Assembly: GCA_964215955.1 (NCBI GenBank)
Contig: CAXPDR010000031.1
Location: 62,001 to 126,000 of the forward strand
Origin: GCA-2706205 sp964215955
GTDB taxonomy: Bacteria; Bdellovibrionota; Bacteriovoracia; Bacteriovoracales; Bacteriovoracaceae
Direction of reading: 5' to 3'
DNA length: 64,000 bases
Part shown: in pieces, positions 35,133-44,089 of the stretch
Layout: the number at the start of each line of letters is the position of its first letter
How positions within the stretch are numbered: the first letter of the stretch is position 1
The notes under the pieces: model-generated
The model's input: only the letters and a program-made list of their open reading frames with translations
What the model was told of the DNA's origin: nothing
The model's database searches: none
Program-made: the position numbers and the translations under genes

Positions 35133-37307
35133 ATGTTAAACAACAAAAAAGAGTTTACTTTTGAGTACGGTGGAAAAGAAGTAACAATTGAAACAGGAAG
35201 ACTAGCTAAGCAAGCTGATGGAGCTGTTTTAGTAACTAGTGGTAACACTCAAGTTTTAGTAACTGTTTGTTCTGCAAGAGAAGTAAATGATGGGCAAGAT
35301 TTCTTTCCATTAATGGTTGATTACAAAGAGAAGTTTACATCAGCTGGTAAATTCCTTGGTGGATTTATGAAAAGAGAGGGAAGACCTTCAAATGATGAAA
35401 TTCTTCTTATGAGAATGATTGATAGACCACTTAGACCATTATTTCCTGAAGGGTATATGTGTGAAACGATTGTTATGGCACAAGTTATCTCATTTGACCC
35501 TGAGCACGATCCACAAGTTTTAGCTGGTATTGGTACAGCTGCTGCTCTGGAGATTTCTGATATCCCATTTGCTGGACCAATCGGATTTTGTAAAGTTGGA
35601 AAGATTGATGGAAAGTTAGTTCTTAACCCAGGCCATTCAGAATGGGAAAACTCTACAATTGAGTTAGTATTAGCTGCATCTGAAGATTCAATCGTTATGG
35701 TTGAAGGTGAAGCGAAAGAGGTTTCAGAAGAAGAAATGATGGAAGCACTTCAGTTCGGTCACGAGCAAATTGCTAATTTCTGCCAAGTTTTAAAGAAAAT
35801 GAAAGCAGAAGCTGGTAAGGAAAAGCGTGAGTGGGTCTCTTCGGCTGCAAATGAAACTATGATGAAGAAAATGGAAGAGTTTTCTTCTGACGCTAGAGCT
35901 TGCCTTGAAATAAATGAAAAACAGGCAAGATCTAGAGCGATCAGTGCATTAAATAAAAAAGTTAAAGAAGCTATCAAAGAAGATGCAACAGCATTTGGAT
36001 TGGAAGATGCTTCGGAAGCCGGAAAAGAAGCTTATAAAGGTGTTGATGAACTACTTTATAACATGATGAGAAATGATATCATGAAAGAAGGTAAAAGAAT
36101 CGCAGGTAGAAAGCTAACAGAAGTTAGAGAAATTGAAACTGAAACTTCAGTTCTTAAAGTTCCACACGGATCTTCTCTATTTACAAGAGGTGAAACTCAA
36201 GTTCTTGCTACTGTAACAATCGGTGGTAAAGAAGGTGAGCAAATGAAAGATAATATTTATGGTCTTTCATATGATAATTTTTATCTTCACTACACTTTTG
36301 CTCCATATTCCGTTGGTGAAGCAAGAGGTTATAGAGGTGTAGGTAGAAGAGAGGTTGGACACGGAAATTTAGCTGAAAGAGCAATTAGACAAATGATGCC
36401 AACTGATTATCCATATACTATCAGACTTACTTGTGAAGTTACTGAATCAAATGGTTCATCTTCAATGGGGTCTGTTTGTTCTGGATCCATGGCATTAATG
36501 GATGCCGGTGTTCCTCTTAAAAAGCCAGTTGCAGGTGTTGCAATGGGACTTATTAAAGAAGGTGATGACTTTACAATCTTAACAGATATCTTAGGGGATG
36601 AAGACCACCTAGGTGATATGGACTTCAAGGTTGCTGGTACAAATGATGGTATTACAGCAATCCAAATGGATATTAAAATTACTGGTATTACCAATGAAAT
36701 CTTCACAAAAGCAATGGCACAAGCTAAAGAAGGAAGACTTCATATTCTAGGTGAAATGGCGAAAACAATTTCAACTGCTAGACCTACATTTAAAGATGGT
36801 GTTCCAACTATTCAAACGACAAATATTAAGCCAGATAAAATTGGTGTTTTAATTGGACCTGGTGGAAAGAATATTAAAGCTATCCAAGAAAAGTATGAAG
36901 TTTCAATTGAAATTACAGAAGAAGGGCTAGTTAAGGTATTAGGTACTAGTTCTGAAACACTTGATACTGTTTGTAACTTAATTGATCTTCAAATTAATGG
37001 GCCTAAGAAAGACTCTGAATACCAAGCAACTGTTGTGACAATTAAAGAATATGGTGCATTTGTAGATATCGCTGATGGTGTCTCTGGACTCGTTCATGTC
37101 TCTGAAATGGCAAGTGAAAGAGTTAAAGATCCTGCAGATTATGTTTCTGAAGGGGATGTTATTGCTGTTAAGGTTTTAGATATAGATAGATTTGGAAAGG
37201 TTAAACTTTCTGCAAAAGCAATTAAGCCTTTAGTAAACAAAAACCCTAAAGCTGATAAGCCTAAAAAAGAAGACAAGAAAGAGGAAACTCAATCAGACAA
37301 TGCTTAA
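35133..37307 (+). CDS. pnp: Polynucleotide phosphorylase
   Basis: The 724-residue exoribonuclease has two RNase PH domains (about 10-230 and 320-545). The second contains the active-site landmarks FTRGETQVLATVTIGG, GYRGVGRREVGHGNLAERA and CSGSMALMDAGVP. A KH domain (about 557-615, VLIGPGGKNIKAIQEKY) and an S1 domain (about 620-690, GAFVDIADGVSGLVHVSEM) follow. It degrades RNA 3' to 5' using phosphate. A short Lys/Glu tail ends the protein. The ATG has AGGAG at good spacing. Its last eight bases overlap the M16 peptidase gene. Confidence 0.97.
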   Translation: MLNNKKEFTFEYGGKEVTIETGRLAKQADGAVLVTSGNTQVLVTVCSAREVNDGQDFFPLMVDYKEKFTSAGKFLGGFMKREGRPSNDEILLMRMIDRPLRPLFPEGYMCETIVMAQVISFDPEHDPQVLAGIGTAAALEISDIPFAGPIGFCKVGKIDGKLVLNPGHSEWENSTIELVLAASEDSIVMVEGEAKEVSEEEMMEALQFGHEQIANFCQVLKKMKAEAGKEKREWVSSAANETMMKKMEEFSSDARACLEINEKQARSRAISALNKKVKEAIKEDATAFGLEDASEAGKEAYKGVDELLYNMMRNDIMKEGKRIAGRKLTEVREIETETSVLKVPHGSSLFTRGETQVLATVTIGGKEGEQMKDNIYGLSYDNFYLHYTFAPYSVGEARGYRGVGRREVGHGNLAERAIRQMMPTDYPYTIRLTCEVTESNGSSSMGSVCSGSMALMDAGVPLKKPVAGVAMGLIKEGDDFTILTDILGDEDHLGDMDFKVAGTNDGITAIQMDIKITGITNEIFTKAMAQAKEGRLHILGEMAKTISTARPTFKDGVPTIQTTNIKPDKIGVLIGPGGKNIKAIQEKYEVSIEITEEGLVKVLGTSSETLDTVCNLIDLQINGPKKDSEYQATVVTIKEYGAFVDIADGVSGLVHVSEMASERVKDPADYVSEGDVIAVKVLDIDRFGKVKLSAKAIKPLVNKNPKADKPKKEDKKEETQSDNA

Positions 37308-38565
37308 GATTATAAAAGAAGAATCTTTTAATACTTTTAAAAAGGGACCTGTTCGCAGGTCTCTTTTTAGTAATGGGGCATCTGTGGTTTCTCATTATGC
37401 ATCAGGTTTTAATGGGGCAAAGGTCCTTTTGAATTTTCTTGCCGGCTCTGCGTTTGAGAATAAAAACGAAGAAGGTATTGCTCATCTCATTGAGCATCTC
37501 ATGTTTAAGGAGAATCAATCAGATTTAATTGCTAAGCTTGAGATGATGGGGGCAGAAATTAATGCTTATACTTATAAAGAAAGTGTTTGTTTTGAACTCA
37601 ACTGTTTAGCTAAAAAATTAAACAGTATTTTGCCAATTTTTCTTGAGCTGTTTATGGATTTGGACTTTTTGGACTCTCAACTAAGTAAAGAAAAGCTTAT
37701 TATTAAGCAGGAGTTGAAGGAAGATAAAGATGATCATGAAGCACAAGGTATAGAATATATTTTTAAGAAAAACTTCGATCGCGCCTATGGGCATCCTGTA
37801 GGAGGAAATAGTTCATCTGTATTAAAGTTTAAAAGAACTGATATTGAGAAATATTTTAAAAAATACTTTATACCAAGTAGAACCTCTTTGGTTGTTGTAT
37901 CTGGTGAGAAGGTAAAAGCTGAAGAATACTTAATTCAGTACTATCAAAGAGATAAAACTAAAAGAAGTAACCCAGTAAGACTTAATTCAAATGGTAAAAC
38001 AGCTAAGTTAAATCATACGAAGGTTACGAAGAAGAAGAAACTTGAATCTCCTGTGTTATATCTTTCCTTTAATGGACCTTCGATGATGGGACAAGATTAT
38101 ATGAGTTATGTGGTTTTGGATGATATTCTATTCGAAGGAATTTCTTCTGTATTCTTTAAAAAATTAAGAGAAGAAAAGCCACTTGTGTATGGGTTTGGCT
38201 CAAGCTTAAATTGTTTTCCAAAGTTTGGGAATTATCTCATGATCTTTAATGGACAGGAAAACCATTTTGGAGAAATTGAGACCATTATTACGGATGTTTT
38301 TAAAAATATCGAAACTTTTGGTATTTCAAAGGCAATTTTAGATGCTACTAAGGACAAAATAAAAGATTCTTGGGATTTAAGCTTTGATGACTTGTCTGAG
38401 CGAGCAGATTATTTATTAGAAAATGAAATATATCAAATGCATGAACACACTCACGATAAAATTAAAAAACTTTTAGATGAAGTAGATGAAAAAAGTATAA
38501 AGAAAATCATTAAAAACTTCTTTTTTAAAAATGAATATTCTCGATTGAAAATCGTTAAAAAATAA
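37300..38565 (+). CDS. M16-family zinc peptidase
   Basis: The 421-residue protein has the inverted zinc motif HLIEH (HxxEH, about 63-67) in GIAHLIEHLMFKEN, and a downstream Glu (about 150, QGIEYIF region) as the probable third ligand. The C-terminal half is the usual inactive M16 domain (KLREEKPLVYGFGSSLNCFP). No signal peptide is seen, so it is likely cytoplasmic, like the YmxG/MlpA-type peptidases found next to pnp and dut in many bacteria. The start overlaps the pnp end, indicating coupling. The substrate is unknown. Confidence 0.85.
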   Translation: MLKIIKEESFNTFKKGPVRRSLFSNGASVVSHYASGFNGAKVLLNFLAGSAFENKNEEGIAHLIEHLMFKENQSDLIAKLEMMGAEINAYTYKESVCFELNCLAKKLNSILPIFLELFMDLDFLDSQLSKEKLIIKQELKEDKDDHEAQGIEYIFKKNFDRAYGHPVGGNSSSVLKFKRTDIEKYFKKYFIPSRTSLVVVSGEKVKAEEYLIQYYQRDKTKRSNPVRLNSNGKTAKLNHTKVTKKKKLESPVLYLSFNGPSMMGQDYMSYVVLDDILFEGISSVFFKKLREEKPLVYGFGSSLNCFPKFGNYLMIFNGQENHFGEIETIITDVFKNIETFGISKAILDATKDKIKDSWDLSFDDLSERADYLLENEIYQMHEHTHDKIKKLLDEVDEKSIKKIIKNFFFKNEYSRLKIVKK

Positions 38566-38576
38566 TTAGGAAAACT

Positions 38577-39032
38577 ATGAGTACAATTAAAATTAAAAAA
38601 TTAGAAAACTTTGATGCTGCTTTACCGCTACCAACCTATGAAACTAAGGACGCAGCAGGGGCAGACTTAAGGGCCAGTCTGGATAGCAAAGATCAACTTG
38701 TTATTAAGCCAGGACAAAGAGTTTTAATCCCGACCGGCTTAGCCTTTGAAATAGAACCCGGTTACGAAGTACAAGTACGGCCACGATCTGGACTTTCTTT
38801 AAAGTCTAATCTATTAGTTGTTAATTCACCTGGTACGATTGATGCCGATTACAGAGGTGAGGTGAAAATTATTATGGGGAATTTTGGGACAGAAGATACC
38901 ATCATTAACCATGGGGACAGGGTAGCGCAGATGGTACTTGCACCAATTCATCAAGCGCAATTTTCGGTTGTAGATAGCCTTTCCGATACTGAACGAGGTA
39001 CTGGTGGGTTTGGGTCTACTGGTAAAAATTAA
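38577..39032 (+). CDS. dut: dUTP diphosphatase
   Basis: The 151-residue trimeric dUTPase has all five motifs: AAGADLRA (about 27), RPRSGLSLK (about 75), GTIDADYRGEVKI (about 88), RVAQMVLAP (about 121) and the C-terminal arm ERGTGGFGSTG. It hydrolyses dUTP to dUMP, keeping uracil out of DNA and feeding dTMP synthesis. Length is standard. It follows the M16 gene after eleven bases and precedes a small unknown gene. Confidence 0.97.
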   Translation: MSTIKIKKLENFDAALPLPTYETKDAAGADLRASLDSKDQLVIKPGQRVLIPTGLAFEIEPGYEVQVRPRSGLSLKSNLLVVNSPGTIDADYRGEVKIIMGNFGTEDTIINHGDRVAQMVLAPIHQAQFSVVDSLSDTERGTGGFGSTGKN

Positions 39033-39046
39033 AAATTGGAGATTTT

Positions 39047-39325
39047 ATGGATATAAAAGTTAATTACGACAAATTAGATAACAAAAATGATGCCTATGAG
39101 GCCGTAAAAGGGGCAATTACGCCTGAATTACTCGCAAGATTTCAGGTTAAGGCAGATATCACTTATGAAGATGATAAAATTTCGGCAAAAGGGAAAGGCT
39201 TTGAGTTAGATCTTCTTTTTGACGAGAACTTCTGTGGGGCTAAAATAACCTTGTCATTTTTACTAAAACCTTTGAAAGGTAAGATTTTAGAGGGTATAGA
39301 GAAACAATTAAAACGAGTTGTTTAG
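39047..39325 (+). CDS. Small protein resembling the polyhydroxyalkanoic acid system family
   Basis: The 92-residue protein has an alpha-beta-beta pattern, YEAVKGAITPELLARF and then ITYEDDKISAKGKGFELDLLFDE (two strands), and ends with FLLKPLKGKILEGIEKQLKR. That layout, particularly the terminal LLKPLKG-I--IEKQL helix, resembles the small PHA-system (PF09650-like) proteins found beside various housekeeping genes. No PHA synthase is in the window, so the family name may be misleading. It lies between dut and the ferredoxin gene in a close operon. Confidence 0.5.
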   Translation: MDIKVNYDKLDNKNDAYEAVKGAITPELLARFQVKADITYEDDKISAKGKGFELDLLFDENFCGAKITLSFLLKPLKGKILEGIEKQLKRVV

Positions 39326-39334
39326 GAAGTTAAA

Positions 39335-39769
39335 ATGCCAAAAATTACGGTTTCACCCAATAATGTGGAAATTGAAGTTGAAGTGGGGGCAAACCTTAGA
39401 GATAGTCTTATTTCTAATGGTTTAAATATTAAAAGTACTTGCGGTGGTTGTGCTAGCTGTGGCCAATGTGTCGTTATCATCAATGCCAACGCAGAGTCTT
39501 TGTCTGAAATCTCTTTTGAAGAGAAACAAATTTTAGGGAATGTTTTTCATTTAACAGCTGAAAGACTTTCTTGTCAGACTACGGTCAATGGCGATGTAGG
39601 AGTTGATATTTCTTCACATATGGATTTGAAGCGTAAAAATGTTGTGACTAAGCGTAGAACCAAAGAAGAAACAGAAAAAATAATTGAGGAACGTAAAACG
39701 CTTGCGAAAGAACGTCCCCAGAGACAGGGCGGGCTCAAAAGGCCAAAACGTTTTACAACGGAAGAGTAA
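39335..39769 (+). CDS. [2Fe-2S] ferredoxin with basic C-terminal tail
   Basis: The first about 95 residues are a plant/adrenodoxin-type ferredoxin. Ligands are found in STCGGCASCGQCVV (Cys-x5-Cys-x2-Cys, with one additional Cys inside) and LSCQTTV. The last about 45 residues are strongly basic (KRKNVVTKRRTKEE, RQGGLKRPKR) and probably unstructured, unlike classical ferredoxins of about 100 residues. The tail could bind nucleic acid, ribosomes or an acidic partner; this is inference. The electron donor and acceptor are unknown. Confidence 0.82.
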   Translation: MPKITVSPNNVEIEVEVGANLRDSLISNGLNIKSTCGGCASCGQCVVIINANAESLSEISFEEKQILGNVFHLTAERLSCQTTVNGDVGVDISSHMDLKRKNVVTKRRTKEETEKIIEERKTLAKERPQRQGGLKRPKRFTTEE

Positions 39770-39791
39770 AAAATTGAGATAAGGGAGAGAC

Positions 39792-41189
39792 ATGACAACC
39801 ACACCACAGGCAGCTACTGGGGTAGAAACAGCTGTGAAAACAAAGTTTCCAAGGCAAATCCAATATATTGTATGGAATGAAGCATGTGAAAGATATTCTT
39901 ACTATGGGATGAGATCAATTCTTGTTATCTTTTTAGTAAGTTACTTAGGTTTAGAAAAGTTTCAGGCCACATCAGATTACCATTTATTTGCAGGGGCGTG
40001 TTATTTATTTCCCGTTTTAGGTGCGTATATTTCTGATAGGTTCTGGGGAAAATACAAAACAATTCTTTGGTTATCTATTGTCTACTGTATTGGACATTTA
40101 TTTTTGGCCTTATTTGAAAATAGTCAGACAGGGTTTTATTGGGGATTGGGTTTAATTGCACTTGGTTCTGGTGGTATTAAGCCTTGTGTCTCGGCTCATG
40201 TAGGTGACCAATTTAAACCGGATCAAAAGGCCAGTCTTCAAAAAGTATTTGATCTTTTCTACTTCATGATTAATTTTGGTTCTTTCTTTTCTACTATGAT
40301 AACTCCTTGGACTTTGAATGCTTATGGTCCTGGAATCGCTTTCGGTATTCCTGGTGTTTTGATGGCGATTGCAACTTTTATTTTTTGGTTAGGTAGGAAT
40401 CATTATGTTCATATACCTCCAACAGGTAAAAATCCTCATGGAACTGGAAAGGTATTATTATCGGCCATAAAGAATATGGGAAGTGGAAATGGATTTTTTA
40501 ATGGTGCACTCAAAGAGCATCCAGAGCAGGCCGTAAATGATGTTAAAGCTGCTTTTAATGTAGGTAAAATATTTATTGCTGTTACCATTTTTTGGGCACT
40601 ATTTGATCAACATGGTTCCTCTTGGGTTTTACAAGCCAAAGAAATGAACCTGGATGTTAACATCTTAGGTTGGAAAGGAACTTTACTTCCTTCTCAAATT
40701 CCAGCTCTAAATCCAATTATGGTTATGGTTCTTATCCCGCTGTTTACATTTGTAATTTATCCATTATGTGAAAAGATTTTTAAAACAGAAATGACTCCAC
40801 TGAAAAGAATGGGGGCTGGAATGTTCGTAGCAGCAGCATCATTTGTTCTTGTTGCTATTTACCAATATATTTTAGATAGTGGAGATAAAATCTCGGTTCT
40901 TTGGCAAGTTATTCCTTTCTTAGTAATTACCATGGCCGAGGTTATGATTTCAATCACTGGGTTGCAATTTGCTTATACTCAGGCACCAAGATCAATGAAA
41001 TCAACAATTATGTCCATGTGGCTTCTGACAGTTTTCTTTGGGAATATGATCACTGCTTATATTGCGAAAGTGAATGTATTTGATGGAGGGAACTTCTTTA
41101 TGTTCTTTGCGATTTTAATGGCCGTATTTGGTGTTGTTTTCGTTTGGATTGCTCGAAATTATAAAATGCAAGATTATATGGAAAAATAA
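39792..41189 (+). CDS. POT (PTR2) family proton-dependent oligopeptide transporter
   Basis: The 465-residue membrane protein has the family motif NEACERYSYYG (ExxERxxYYG, about 30-40) in helix 1, GSGGIKPCVSAHVGDQF (about 124-140), and about twelve to fourteen hydrophobic segments. It imports di- and tripeptides with protons across the inner membrane. An expected role in feeding on protein breakdown products fits the several protease genes of the window, but that link is inference. The gene is followed by a strong hairpin terminator. Confidence 0.92.
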   Translation: MTTTPQAATGVETAVKTKFPRQIQYIVWNEACERYSYYGMRSILVIFLVSYLGLEKFQATSDYHLFAGACYLFPVLGAYISDRFWGKYKTILWLSIVYCIGHLFLALFENSQTGFYWGLGLIALGSGGIKPCVSAHVGDQFKPDQKASLQKVFDLFYFMINFGSFFSTMITPWTLNAYGPGIAFGIPGVLMAIATFIFWLGRNHYVHIPPTGKNPHGTGKVLLSAIKNMGSGNGFFNGALKEHPEQAVNDVKAAFNVGKIFIAVTIFWALFDQHGSSWVLQAKEMNLDVNILGWKGTLLPSQIPALNPIMVMVLIPLFTFVIYPLCEKIFKTEMTPLKRMGAGMFVAAASFVLVAIYQYILDSGDKISVLWQVIPFLVITMAEVMISITGLQFAYTQAPRSMKSTIMSMWLLTVFFGNMITAYIAKVNVFDGGNFFMFFAILMAVFGVVFVWIARNYKMQDYMEK

Positions 41190-41191
41190 TA

Positions 41192-41214
41192 AAAGCCCGC
41201 AAAAAGCGGGCTTT
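41192..41214. terminator. Bidirectional Rho-independent terminator
   Basis: AAAGCCCGC pairs perfectly with GCGGGCTTT around a five-A loop. A T-rich tract follows on the plus strand, and TTATTAT follows on the minus strand. It separates the convergent transporter and lipoprotein genes. Confidence 0.93.
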
Positions 41215-41216
41215 AT

Positions 41217-42938
41217 TTATAATCCCATTCCTGGGAATAAGGCATCATTTTCAATATAAATCCAACTACCACCACCTCCGATACATGCTGAGGCATTTGT
41301 TTGAAAGCTATCATTACTACAGTAGCTATGGATTCTCCATTCAGCTCCTGGGACTGCTTCACAAGCTGGCTGAGTTTTCTTAGTTAGATCGCCTCTACAA
41401 AAACCATATTTTAGAGCGTTACAACTATTGTTTTGAAAAACATTATCAAAGTCTCCACCGTCTCCATCATAATCAGAAAATGGATTACGATCATAATCCC
41501 CAAGCAGGTCATCAATATCCCAATAATCATTCCAATCATCATTAGCAGCTTCTTGCTCACCAATCGCATCCATTAAGGATGGAGTTGTAGCGTTTATGAT
41601 TGTTGGATAACTTAAGTGAATATCACTTATTTTTGCAAGATATGGATTATTTGGTTCAAAATCTCTATCCCATTCTCTTATAAATAACCTCATTTGGGCC
41701 TTAACATCTCTTGCCTTATCTAAGCAATAAATTGCATAGTAGGGTTGAACAGATTTTGTAGGTGTGCTGAAATAACCACTACCATCAAATAGGTGACGAC
41801 CATAGGGTCTATAATCAGCTTCACCGTCACCATCACTATCGACATTATGTGAGTTATAAGATTTTCTACTTGGTAGGTCTTCTACTTCATGTCCAACAAT
41901 TGAACTGACTGTTTCGTAGGGGCTAAAAATTCGGCCGACATTATCTATTTTTGTAGAGCTGGTATCACTACAAATTCTAGAAAAATTTGCCAGAGATACA
42001 TTTGAAAAATATCCTTTTGAGATAGGGGATGGTAAATCAAATTTCTTAGCAAAATAATCTAATTCAAGGTTTTGATAAATTAATTGAGTTTTATCTTCAG
42101 GAAGCAAATCTGCTCCTGGACCAGCTAAACAAGCCGATCTTTTACCACCACATTTAAATTCTGACGTTGTATCATAAAAAATCTTTGGTTCTAAACCGCC
42201 ATCACCTACAACACAAGATGGTATTTCATTACCATCAGCATCTGTAGTGGTTCCCGCTTCAATTGTATAGGCAATAGTAGTAATTTTACCTTGATCACAA
42301 TTTGGTCCAGCAATTGGTAGGTTTTTTCGGTAATCGAAAACGCATTTAAGCGGATTGGCTTCAGTAACTTGATTTTGGAAATACGTACTAATAGTTGCTG
42401 GGTTAAAAGTTCCACTTGGGATTGAGGCCGTATTTGATTTATATGTTTTTCCGCAAATACCTTCGAATTGTTCTCCACAAGTTGCATCACAATTTATTTG
42501 GTATTGTGTATCAACTGTATTTCCTGGTAAATATTGAAAGAATTTATAAGGTTTATAGCCTACATATTCACACATATTTTCATCAATTTGAACTTCAAAG
42601 CTAGCTCCGGAAAAAAACAGATCAAATTCTTTGGTATCTAAGATACAGTCTACTGTATAAAGAGCACTATCTTTTTTGTAGTTGAGAGAACTAAATCCTA
42701 GTTTTGGAGATTTTAATTCACAAGGCCTATCTATTGTTCCTGTTTTATGCATCACATATCCAAGATTTGGATCAGATGTATTTTTAATTCTTAAATATTT
42801 GTTTTCAAACTTAACCAATTCTTCCTGTTCTTCAGTAAGATTAGTACCATTTTTAACCTCTTCTGATATTTCCTCTGTACAAGAGACAAATAGTGTAAAT
42901 ACTGAGATTAAACATAAATATTTTTTTAATTCATTCAT
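41217..42938 (-). CDS. Large cysteine-rich lipoprotein with calcium-binding-like loops
   Basis: I choose the ATG at 42938 (MNELKK), with AGGA seven bases upstream, over an in-frame TTG two codons earlier. A lipobox LFVSC predicts lipidation at about Cys20. The about 550-residue mature protein has many cysteines (DATCGEQFEGICGKTY, SYCSNDSFQTNASACIGG) and two Asp-rich loops of the DxDxDG type (SDGDGEADY at about 385, DYDGDGGDFD at about 510), as in calcium-binding repeats. It is probably an envelope surface protein. The family is not recognised. Its 163-base upstream region is shared with the divergent SH3-barrel gene. Confidence 0.7.
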   Translation of the reverse strand: MNELKKYLCLISVFTLFVSCTEEISEEVKNGTNLTEEQEELVKFENKYLRIKNTSDPNLGYVMHKTGTIDRPCELKSPKLGFSSLNYKKDSALYTVDCILDTKEFDLFFSGASFEVQIDENMCEYVGYKPYKFFQYLPGNTVDTQYQINCDATCGEQFEGICGKTYKSNTASIPSGTFNPATISTYFQNQVTEANPLKCVFDYRKNLPIAGPNCDQGKITTIAYTIEAGTTTDADGNEIPSCVVGDGGLEPKIFYDTTSEFKCGGKRSACLAGPGADLLPEDKTQLIYQNLELDYFAKKFDLPSPISKGYFSNVSLANFSRICSDTSSTKIDNVGRIFSPYETVSSIVGHEVEDLPSRKSYNSHNVDSDGDGEADYRPYGRHLFDGSGYFSTPTKSVQPYYAIYCLDKARDVKAQMRLFIREWDRDFEPNNPYLAKISDIHLSYPTIINATTPSLMDAIGEQEAANDDWNDYWDIDDLLGDYDRNPFSDYDGDGGDFDNVFQNNSCNALKYGFCRGDLTKKTQPACEAVPGAEWRIHSYCSNDSFQTNASACIGGGGSWIYIENDALFPGMGL

Positions 42939-43107
42939 ACCCAAATCCTATAAATCTTTTCCTATGGTCTCTATCGGCTATTAAAAATTAAATATTTAAT
43001 GAATTATAACACTGCGATTTAGTCAGAATTGCTCAACTTTAGTGCAAAATTGGTAAAACATTGATTTTTAAAGCAAAAATTAAGAATTTAGGCTACAATA
43101 TAGGAAG

Positions 43108-43968
43108 ATGCATAATTATAAAGATATTATAAAACTTATTCTTGCCAATATAATCTGTCTATTATTGAGCACTAATTCTGTAATTGCAGCCACTTGGGCC
43201 ATTGTTAAAGCCGATCGTGCCAAAGTCTATAGTGACGTTCAAATGAGTTCAGTCATTGGGTATATAAAACAAGGAAAACGGATAAAAGTCGGGGAAGTAC
43301 CAAAAAACAAAGGCCGTTTACTTCCAATTGTTGTAAGCAATCGAATCGCCTATATTGAAATTCGAAATCTTCAATATGGTGAAAAAGTTGATAATGTTAA
43401 ATCTATTGTCCAAAGATACAAAGATAAGGAATTCGCGCTAAAACCAACCAGACGACTTGCCTTATTCTCTGGTACATACATTGGGGTTATCGACAATCAA
43501 GGATTTGATGATGTCTTAAGCGAAGATATTATATTTTATTCTGTTGGTTTAAGAGGGTATTATCATGATCCAATTGCTAAAAAGTCTTATCGTGTGACCT
43601 TAGGTTCAAGTTTTGCTGAGGAAAATGAAGCGAGTTTTCAATTAGTAGATCTGGCAATTGCATTTGATATAGGCGGTCTCAAATCTTCTTATGTCGACTT
43701 TTTATTTTTTGGAGGACCTGTTATTGCTCCATATTCTGAATATAAACAAGGTGATGATTTTAAAATTACTGGTCAAGCTGCAGGCTTGGAGGCAGGGACC
43801 GAAGTTAGGTTTTCAATCGCTCAGAATATTTCTTTGCATATAGATGCTAACTATCAATTTTTGAAATTTTTTAATATGGATCTTCCTGATAACAACTTCT
43901 ATCCTGATGAGTTTGATTCTTCGGTGAATGGTGTCAAAATTTTAGGGACTTTGTCTTACAAGTATTAA
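43108..43968 (+). CDS. Exported protein with SH3-like domain and outer-membrane barrel-like C-terminus
   Basis: The 286-residue protein has a signal peptide (IIKLILANIICLLLSTNSVIA). An SH3b-like domain follows (about 28-95: WAIVKADRAKVYSDVQMSSVIGY, then GKRIKVGEV, IAYIEIRNL), and then about 170 residues of alternating strands ending in KILGTLSYKY. SH3b domains often bind cell-wall peptides. The ending with a Tyr suggests insertion into the outer membrane. A TACAAT hexamer lies nine bases before the start; if it is the -10 element, the mRNA would be nearly leaderless. The C-terminus of the 818-codon gene at the right end is also SH3-like. Confidence 0.62.
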   Translation: MHNYKDIIKLILANIICLLLSTNSVIAATWAIVKADRAKVYSDVQMSSVIGYIKQGKRIKVGEVPKNKGRLLPIVVSNRIAYIEIRNLQYGEKVDNVKSIVQRYKDKEFALKPTRRLALFSGTYIGVIDNQGFDDVLSEDIIFYSVGLRGYYHDPIAKKSYRVTLGSSFAEENEASFQLVDLAIAFDIGGLKSSYVDFLFFGGPVIAPYSEYKQGDDFKITGQAAGLEAGTEVRFSIAQNISLHIDANYQFLKFFNMDLPDNNFYPDEFDSSVNGVKILGTLSYKY

Positions 43969-43978
43969 ACTGACCTAC

Positions 43979-43991
43979 TTGGATGGACCTA
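43979..43991 (+). repeat. Candidate left inverted repeat of the transposase element
   Basis: TTGGATGGACCTA matches the reverse complement of 44976-44988 (TTAGGTGGACCTA) at 11 of 13 positions. It lies 98 bases upstream of the transposase start. A chance match is possible, and no second copy is in the window. Confidence 0.3.
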
Positions 43992-44089
43992 TACTTATAA
44001 ATTTTTTTTAAGAAATTAACCTTTGAAGAATATGTGTACTTCAAAATTACTATAAAATTAATTACTTAATTCCCCTATAGTTTTCCTAT

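Noticed and set aside
39047..39325. A polyhydroxyalkanoate granule function for the 92-residue protein
   Set aside because: Only a small-family resemblance supports it; no PHA synthase, depolymerase or phasin is in the window.
39574..39807. Minus-strand frames opposite the ferredoxin tail
   Set aside because: They mirror the basic tail of the ferredoxin gene, have no start signals, and run across the next gene's ribosome site.
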